Below, piece by piece: positions 59,553-64,000 of a DNA stretch of 64,000 nucleotides. The stretch comes from Pseudomonas hamedanensis. Lineage in GTDB: Bacteria; Pseudomonadota; Gammaproteobacteria; Pseudomonadales; Pseudomonadaceae. Numbering within the stretch: the stretch's first letter is position 1; each line of letters opens with the position of its first letter. A program made the position numbers and the translations under genes. The stretch lies in the NCBI RefSeq assembly GCF_014268595.2, contig NZ_CP077091.1, positions 5,190,001 to 5,254,000 on the forward strand, given 5' to 3'. The notes below the pieces were generated by a model that saw only the letters and a program-made list of their open reading frames with translations, searched no databases and had not been told where the DNA came from.

Positions 59553-59852
59553 CTATTCAACCGTAAAACTACGTTGGGGTGACCATGCTGAGCTTTGATT
59601 ACCTCTAACGAGTTTAGCCGTGATCGTATGCTGTCCTGTTGCCAGATTCTCCAACGCTCCTGACCACAGACCATCGGCGGCGACCGTTGCCCGAAGCAGT
59701 TGAGTTCCTGCGACCTTGAAAACCTCTACGATATCGCCCGCTGGCTCTGCCGTCCCTGAAATCAGTGGTCGTCGCCCCACTGTTGCCCCCTCCGCTGGTT
59801 CAATGATTACCGGAACGGGAAGATCGTTTTTTTCCGCAGTCATTTTCTTCAT
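59553..59852 (-). CDS. Single-repeat Ig-like protein related to the ten-repeat protein
   Basis: About 99 residues. After a short charged N-terminus (MKKMTAEKND) it is one Ig-like repeat: PVIIEPAEGATVGRRPLISG, then a G-LW turn and GQHTITAKLVRGNQSSAWSP. It has the same layout as each repeat of the 54350-57658 protein: proline-rich opening, central G-x, G-x-W turn, G-x-H-x-I-x-A end. The start is uncertain; ATGs at 59858, 59852 and 59843 are possible, and 59852 has GAGG eight bases upstream. A degenerate lux box lies about 66 bases upstream. No export signal. Confidence 0.75.
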   Translation of the reverse strand: MKKMTAEKNDLPVPVIIEPAEGATVGRRPLISGTAEPAGDIVEVFKVAGTQLLRATVAADGLWSGALENLATGQHTITAKLVRGNQSSAWSPQRSFTVE

Positions 59853-59889
59853 CTCCATATCCTCGCCAGTCATTGACGAGTGCCGGAGC

Positions 59890-59937
59890 ATTACAACCAT
59901 TCTGCTGACATCTGCCTACCTGACATAAATGACAGTA
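59890..59937 (-). promoter_or_regulatory. Degenerate lux-box-like site upstream of single-repeat Ig gene
   Basis: ACCTGACATAAATGACAGTA (59918-59937) keeps CT-N12-AG and matches the box upstream of the TccA-like gene at 17 of 20 positions when that box is read on its minus strand. TGTAAT (59890-59895, minus strand) lies 22 bases downstream, a one-mismatch -10. The spacing matches the two strong boxes. Confidence 0.55.
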
Positions 59938-60079
59938 CCGACCAACGGTCTGTTTCTAGCGCCAAAGAACTTCACCATGTTCGATAAGAAATAAAAACGA
60001 ATAAGTAGTGCAAACGAACAATGACTACACCCTTCGAGCATAGTAGCCTCTGCCTGCGCTTGAACTCAGGAGTCTTTGC

Positions 60080-61531
60080 ATGTCCGTCCGTCGTACCAAA
60101 ATCGTCGCTACCCTTGGCCCGGCCAGTAACTCGCCGGAAGTTCTCGAACAGCTGATTCTGGCTGGCCTGGACGTCGCCCGTCTGAACTTCTCCCACGGCA
60201 CCCCCGACGAGCACAAGGCTCGCGCGAAGCTGGTGCGTGACCTGGCGGCCAAGCACGGCCGCTTCGTCGCCCTGCTCGGTGACCTGCAAGGCCCGAAAAT
60301 CCGTATCGCCAAATTCGCCAACAAGAAGATCGAGCTGAAGATCGGTGACAAGTTCACCTTCTCCACCAGCCATCCGTTGACCGAAGGCAACCAGCAAGTG
60401 GTCGGCATCGACTACCCGGATCTGGTCAAGGACTGCGGCGTCGGTGACGAGTTGCTGCTCGATGACGGTCGCGTGGTGATGCGCGTCGAAACCGCCACCG
60501 CCACTGAACTGCATTGCATCGTGACCATCGGCGGTCCGCTGTCCGACCATAAAGGCATCAACCGTCGCGGTGGCGGCCTGACCGCACCGGCCCTGACTGA
60601 AAAAGACAAGGCCGACATCAAGCTCGCCGCCGAGATGGAAGTCGACTACCTCGCGGTGTCCTTCCCGCGTGACGCCGCCGACATGGAATACGCCCGTCAA
60701 CTGCGCGACGAGGCAGGCGGTACCGCTTGGCTAGTGGCGAAGATCGAGCGCGCCGAAGCCGTGGCCGACGACGAAACCCTCGACGGTCTGATCAAGGCTT
60801 CTGACGCGGTGATGGTTGCCCGTGGTGACCTCGGCGTGGAAATCGGCGACGCCGAACTGGTGGGCATCCAGAAGAAAATCATTCTGCACGCACGCCGTCA
60901 CAACAAAGCGGTGATCGTCGCGACCCAGATGATGGAGTCGATGATCCAGAACCCGATGCCGACCCGCGCCGAAGTGTCCGACGTGGCCAACGCCGTGCTC
61001 GACTACACCGACGCCGTGATGCTCTCGGCCGAATCCGCTGCGGGCCTGTACCCGCTGGAAGCTGTGCAAGCGATGGCGCGCATCTGCGTCGGCGCGGAAA
61101 AGCACCCGACCGGCAAGACCTCCAGCCACCGCATCGGCAAGGAATTCACCCGCTGCGACGAAAGCATCGCACTGGCGACCATGTACACGGCCAACCACTT
61201 CCCGGGCGTGAAAGCGATCATCGCCCTGACTGAAAGTGGCTACACGCCGCTGATCATGTCGCGCATCCGTTCCTCGGTACCGATCTACGCCTACTCGCCA
61301 CACCGCGAGACCCAGGCGCGCGCCGCGATGTTCCGTGGCGTGTACACCATCCCGTTCGATCCGGCTTCGCTGGAACCGCACGAAGTCAGCCAGAAAGCCA
61401 TCGACGAGTTGGTCAAGCGCGGCGTGGTCGAGAAAGGCGACTGGGTCATCCTGACCAAGGGCGACAGCTACCACACCACCGGTGGCACCAACGGCATGAA
61501 GATTCTGCATGTCGGTGATCCGCAGGTCTGA
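60080..61531 (+). CDS. pykA: Pyruvate kinase
   Basis: A 483-residue enzyme converting phosphoenolpyruvate and ADP to pyruvate and ATP, the last step of lower glycolysis (here fed by Entner-Doudoroff). The start is SVRRTKIVATLGPASNSPEV. LNFSHGTPDEHK, GDLQGPKIRI, the active-site ARGDLGVEIGDAELVGIQKK and ATQMMESMIQNPMPTRAEVS are all present. AGGAG lies seven bases before the ATG. A strong terminator follows. Confidence 0.97.
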   Translation: MSVRRTKIVATLGPASNSPEVLEQLILAGLDVARLNFSHGTPDEHKARAKLVRDLAAKHGRFVALLGDLQGPKIRIAKFANKKIELKIGDKFTFSTSHPLTEGNQQVVGIDYPDLVKDCGVGDELLLDDGRVVMRVETATATELHCIVTIGGPLSDHKGINRRGGGLTAPALTEKDKADIKLAAEMEVDYLAVSFPRDAADMEYARQLRDEAGGTAWLVAKIERAEAVADDETLDGLIKASDAVMVARGDLGVEIGDAELVGIQKKIILHARRHNKAVIVATQMMESMIQNPMPTRAEVSDVANAVLDYTDAVMLSAESAAGLYPLEAVQAMARICVGAEKHPTGKTSSHRIGKEFTRCDESIALATMYTANHFPGVKAIIALTESGYTPLIMSRIRSSVPIYAYSPHRETQARAAMFRGVYTIPFDPASLEPHEVSQKAIDELVKRGVVEKGDWVILTKGDSYHTTGGTNGMKILHVGDPQV

Positions 61532-61551
61532 GTGAACGTTTACTGAAACGC

Positions 61552-61588
61552 GAAAGCCCCGCCATGCGAATGGCGGGGCTTTTTGTTG
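61552..61588 (+). terminator. Intrinsic terminator after pykA
   Basis: AAAGCCCCGCCAT-GCGA-ATGGCGGGGCTTTTT: perfect 11-bp stem with T5 tail, starting about 20 bases after the stop. Confidence 0.95.
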
Positions 61589-61621
61589 TCTGATTCAGCA
61601 GAGGTATTGACCGATCGTCCC

Positions 61622-61694
61622 CTTTCGCGAGCAAGCCCGCTTCCACATCTGGAATGCATTCCACCCTGTGGGAGCGGGCTTGCTCGCGAAAGGG
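61622..61694. repeat. REP inverted pair
   Basis: CCTTTCGCGAGCAAGCCCGC at 61622 and GCGGGCTTGCTCGCGAAAGG ending at 61694, the GCTTCCACA/TGTGGGAGC variant. It lies between convergent pykA and the enoyl-CoA hydratase gene. Confidence 0.92.
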
Positions 61695-61715
61695 CCGGCC
61701 CGACCGACCAAGTTC

Positions 61716-62465
61716 TCAATGCCGTTTGATGAACCCGCTCAACGCCGCCAACGCCTCGGGCGTACGCAACCGCTGGGTGAACAACGCGCCCTCCTCCTCG
61801 ATCACCCTGCGGATCAATTCGCGATCCGGCGCGCGCATCAATTGCTTGCTGATGCGCACGGCTTCAGCCGGTAGCTCATCAAAACGCAGCGCCACTTCCC
61901 GCGCCTTGCGCAACGCTGCCTCGCCATTGGCCAACGCTTCGGTGGCCAGGCCCCACTGTGCGGCCTGCTCACCGCTGAAGCCCTCGCCAAGCAACAGCAA
62001 CTGCGCCGCTCGGGCCTGACCGAGCAAGCGCGGCAAAATCAGGCTGGAGCCGAACTCCGGGCATAAACCAAGGTTGACGAACGGCATGCGCAGGCGCGCA
62101 TCGCCCGCGACGTAGACCAGATCGCAATGCAGCAACAGCGTCGTGCCGATGCCCACCGCTGCACCGGCCACAGCGGCAATCACCGGTTTGCGGCATTCGA
62201 GCAGATTTAGCATGAAGTGGAACACCGGACTGTCGAGGTCGCTCGGCGGTTGCTGGATGAAGTCGGCGATGTCGTTACCGGCGGTGAAACACTCGGCGCC
62301 GCCGGTGATCAGCACGGCGCTGATGTGCGGGTCGCTGTCAGCCTGTTTCAGCGCTTCGGCGAGGCGGCTGTACATCGCACGGGTCAGGGCGTTTTTCTTG
62401 TCCGGGCGATTGAGGCGCAGGGTCAGTAAACCGCGTTCGCGCTCCAGCACAATGGCTTCGGTCAT
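61716..62465 (-). CDS. Enoyl-CoA hydratase/isomerase family protein
   Basis: A 249-residue crotonase-fold protein. LNRPDKKNALTRAMYSRLAE opens the fold. GGAECFTAGNDIADF forms the oxyanion hole. The second block VAGAAVGIGTTLLLHCDLVY and MPFVNLGLCPEFGSSLIL places one acidic residue (Glu of PEFGSS) where hydratases/isomerases hold a catalytic Glu. The start at 62465 has GAGAG upstream. Probably acts in fatty-acid or degradation pathways; the substrate is unknown. Confidence 0.9.
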   Translation of the reverse strand: MTEAIVLERERGLLTLRLNRPDKKNALTRAMYSRLAEALKQADSDPHISAVLITGGAECFTAGNDIADFIQQPPSDLDSPVFHFMLNLLECRKPVIAAVAGAAVGIGTTLLLHCDLVYVAGDARLRMPFVNLGLCPEFGSSLILPRLLGQARAAQLLLLGEGFSGEQAAQWGLATEALANGEAALRKAREVALRFDELPAEAVRISKQLMRAPDRELIRRVIEEEGALFTQRLRTPEALAALSGFIKRH

Positions 62466-62502
62466 GGCGTCTCTCAACGGTAGTCGGATTAACAATGATC
62501 AA

Positions 62503-62600
62503 TTGTGGCGAGGGAGCTTGCTCCCGCTGGGCTGCGCAGCGGTCGCAAAAAATCCATGAGCGCTGCGCACTCAAGCGGGAGCAAGCTCCCTCGCCACAAG
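62503..62600. repeat. Long inverted repeat of a second REP class
   Basis: TTGTGGCGAGGGAGCTTGCTC at 62503 onwards and GAGCAAGCTCCCTCGCCACA ending at 62599 are near-perfect inverted copies, 23-24 bases each, with an inner second stem (GCTGCGCAGCG/CGCTGCGCA). The core GGCGAGGGAGCTTGCTCCC differs from the GTGGGAGCGAGC class used elsewhere in the window. Confidence 0.88.
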
Positions 62601-62628
62601 CAAACTTCGCCCCTAAAAAGTCAAGCGC

Positions 62629-63564
62629 TTAACTGCGGGACAGGAATACGTCGGCCAGCAGTTGATTGCGCGGCAGTCCGGCCAGGTACAGACGCTTGGC
62701 GAAGGCGTCGACACTGGCGGTCGAGCCGCAGACTAAGGCCAGGGTTTGCCGGGAAACAAGGCGCAGTTGCGCCAAAGCAGCGGCTGAGTCGGCCGCCGTC
62801 CACAGCTCGACACTGAGGTTTTCTCGCTGGGCGGCCAATGCCGCCAGGGGTTTGGCCAGATAGTGCTCGCGCGCATCATGGGCCAGGTGAATAACGCGAA
62901 TGGCGCCTTGGTGATTCTGGCGCAAGGCTTCGCGAAGTACCCCGAACAATGGCCCCAAACCGCTGCCGGCAGCGAGCAGCCACAGCGGCCGGTCATGCCA
63001 GTCCGGGTCGTAATGCAACGCACCGCCACGCAGTTCGCCGAGCCGGATCGAGTCGCCGATCTGCAACTTTTGCACGGCATCAACGAATTCGCCGGGCTGG
63101 CGGCAATCGAGATGAAACTCCAGAAAGCGGTCTTCTTCCGGCAGGCTCGCCAGCGAATATGGCCGGGCGATGTGACCGATCCACAGCACCAGATGTTGCC
63201 CGGCGCTGTAGCGCAGTGGTCGCTGCGGGATCAGGCGCAGGCGCAGAAGGTTGTCGCTGAGCCAGTCCAGCGCCTCGACCTGCGCCGGGCGCCCGTCAGT
63301 CAGCGGGTCAAAAGTGTGTACTTGCAGATCTTCAATCACCTGGCACTGACACGCCAGACGCCAGCCATCCTGACGCTGCACGGCACTCAAGGCGTCCGGA
63401 CGATTGTCGGCGGGCAAGCCCCGCACGCATTGCACCAGGCACGCATGGCAATTGCCGGCGCGGCAGCTGTAAGGCACGGTCGCGCCGTTCTGGTTGAGGG
63501 CATCGAGCAGGTTGCTGCCCGCCGCCACCGACCATAGCCGTTCACCGACACGAAGTTCAGGCAT
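62629..63564 (-). CDS. 2Fe-2S ferredoxin-type oxidoreductase (FAD/NAD(P))
   Basis: A 311-residue reductase with an N-terminal plant-type 2Fe-2S domain (YSCRAGNCHACLVQC, fourth Cys in WRLACQC), an FAD-binding barrel (ARPYSLASLP), and an NAD(P)-binding domain (WLLAAGSGLGPLFGVL; VCGSTASVDAF). It resembles the electron-supply component of ring-hydroxylating or monooxygenase systems, but no oxygenase is adjacent. The ATG at 63564 overlaps the upstream GGDEF gene stop by 8 bases, so it is cotranscribed with a diguanylate cyclase. Confidence 0.9.
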   Translation of the reverse strand: MPELRVGERLWSVAAGSNLLDALNQNGATVPYSCRAGNCHACLVQCVRGLPADNRPDALSAVQRQDGWRLACQCQVIEDLQVHTFDPLTDGRPAQVEALDWLSDNLLRLRLIPQRPLRYSAGQHLVLWIGHIARPYSLASLPEEDRFLEFHLDCRQPGEFVDAVQKLQIGDSIRLGELRGGALHYDPDWHDRPLWLLAAGSGLGPLFGVLREALRQNHQGAIRVIHLAHDAREHYLAKPLAALAAQRENLSVELWTAADSAAALAQLRLVSRQTLALVCGSTASVDAFAKRLYLAGLPRNQLLADVFLSRS

Positions 63565-64000
63565 CGACGTTCTCCCACGCGGCTGCACAGCGATTGCGTC
63601 CGTCGCGCTTGGCCCGGTAAAGCGCCTGATCGGCACGCTGCAGGGCCTCGTCCAGATCATCGCCGACGGCCAACAGCGTCATGCCGGCCGACAGGCTCAG
63701 GTTGCGCACTTGCAGGCCCATCAATTCAACCTCGGTGAAGGCGATGCGCAAACGCTCGCAGCAGGCGGTCAGCCGCTCGGCATCGCAGTCGGGCACCAGC
63801 ACGACGAATTCTTCGCCACCATAGCGCGCTAGGACGTCGCCGTCGCGCAGGCACGCTTGCGCCACGCCGGCAAACGCCTGCAACACCTGATCGCCGGCGG
63901 CGTGGCCGTGCAGATCGTTGATGCGTTTGAAGTGGTCCAGATCGATCAAGGCCAGACCGTGCATCACATCACTGTCCAGCGCATTCAGCTCGCGTGAGGC
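63557..64000 (-). CDS. Diguanylate cyclase GGDEF domain (partial, 5' end beyond edge)
   Basis: The last 147 residues of a GGDEF protein; the frame is open to the right edge, so the N-terminal sensor part is missing. The active-site motif is RYGGEEFVVLVP, and five residues before it lies RDGD, a product-inhibition I-site (RxxD). ALIDLDHFKRINDLHGHAAGD holds the metal/GTP contacts. It makes cyclic di-GMP. The syntenic P. aeruginosa gene, as I recall, is sadC, but without the N-terminus I leave it unnamed. Confidence 0.93.
   Translation of the reverse strand, partial: ASRELNALDSDVMHGLALIDLDHFKRINDLHGHAAGDQVLQAFAGVAQACLRDGDVLARYGGEEFVVLVPDCDAERLTACCERLRIAFTEVELMGLQVRNLSLSAGMTLLAVGDDLDEALQRADQALYRAKRDGRNRCAAAWENVDA

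Noticed and set aside
42107..60000. Prophage origin for the Tc/Ig region
   Set aside because: No integrase, holin, lysin, portal or tail gene is visible; Ig modules and large size alone do not indicate a phage.

Overview
The window looks like chromosomal DNA of a Pseudomonas of the P. fluorescens group. The evidence is the gene order (aspS-yebC-ruvCAB-ybgC; dps, cold-shock protein, slyX, HIT protein, oprD; mscS-yajQ-panE-sensor kinase-adenosyltransferase; Nudix/GST/argJ/secA/dciA; purU-mvaT-sbcB; pykA-enoyl-CoA hydratase-ferredoxin reductase-GGDEF), GC-rich coding DNA, and many intergenic inverted REP pairs of the GTGGGAGCGAGC...GCTCGCGA type. The order matches, from memory, two blocks of the P. 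aeruginosa map. I see no tRNA, rRNA, CRISPR array, integrase or insertion sequence.

Layout. 1-6010: minus-strand housekeeping set (zinc-ribbon protein, aspS, yebC, ruvC, ruvA, ruvB, partial ybgC). 6.1-11 kb: a ribbon-helix-helix regulator, dps, a membrane-anchored cold-shock-domain protein, slyX, a HIT protein, and oprD behind a roughly 890-base leader holding a candidate ArgR site. 11-24.6 kb: conserved core genes (mscS, yajQ, panE-like, histidine kinase, cobalamin adenosyltransferase, Nudix-TMP synthase fusion, GST, argJ, secA, dciA, HerA-like ATPase). 24.8-29.9 kb: an amino-acid-type chemoreceptor and a tightly coupled glycosyltransferase/deacetylase/flippase-like unit. 30-33.1 kb: purU, mvaT, sbcB. 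33.4-42.1 kb: the RDD-SpoIIM-DUF4129-DUF4350-MoxR-DUF58 membrane operon, interrupted between DUF4350 and moxR by an AbiE-type toxin-antitoxin pair.

42.1-60 kb is the accessory highlight. Four large minus-strand genes encode a 1102-residue protein of ten Ig-like repeats, the two halves of a Tc-toxin A subunit (TccA-like and TccB-like), and a 1435-residue protein of invasin-like Ig modules. No TcB, TcC or toxic-domain partner is in the window. Two almost identical 20-bp lux-box-type palindromes lie upstream of the ten-repeat gene and of the TccA-like gene. A third, degenerate copy precedes a small gene at 59.6-59.85 kb that encodes a single repeat of the same Ig family. All three palindromes have a -10-like hexamer about 21-22 bases downstream on the gene strand. 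The picture is of a LuxR-type (quorum-sensing or LuxR-solo) regulon that controls an orphan Tc-A apparatus with two dedicated Ig-repeat proteins. I regard this as the most likely undescribed system here.

58.4-64 kb returns to core genes: PilZ protein, small lipoprotein, pykA, enoyl-CoA hydratase, a ferredoxin-type oxidoreductase and a truncated diguanylate cyclase that runs off the right edge.
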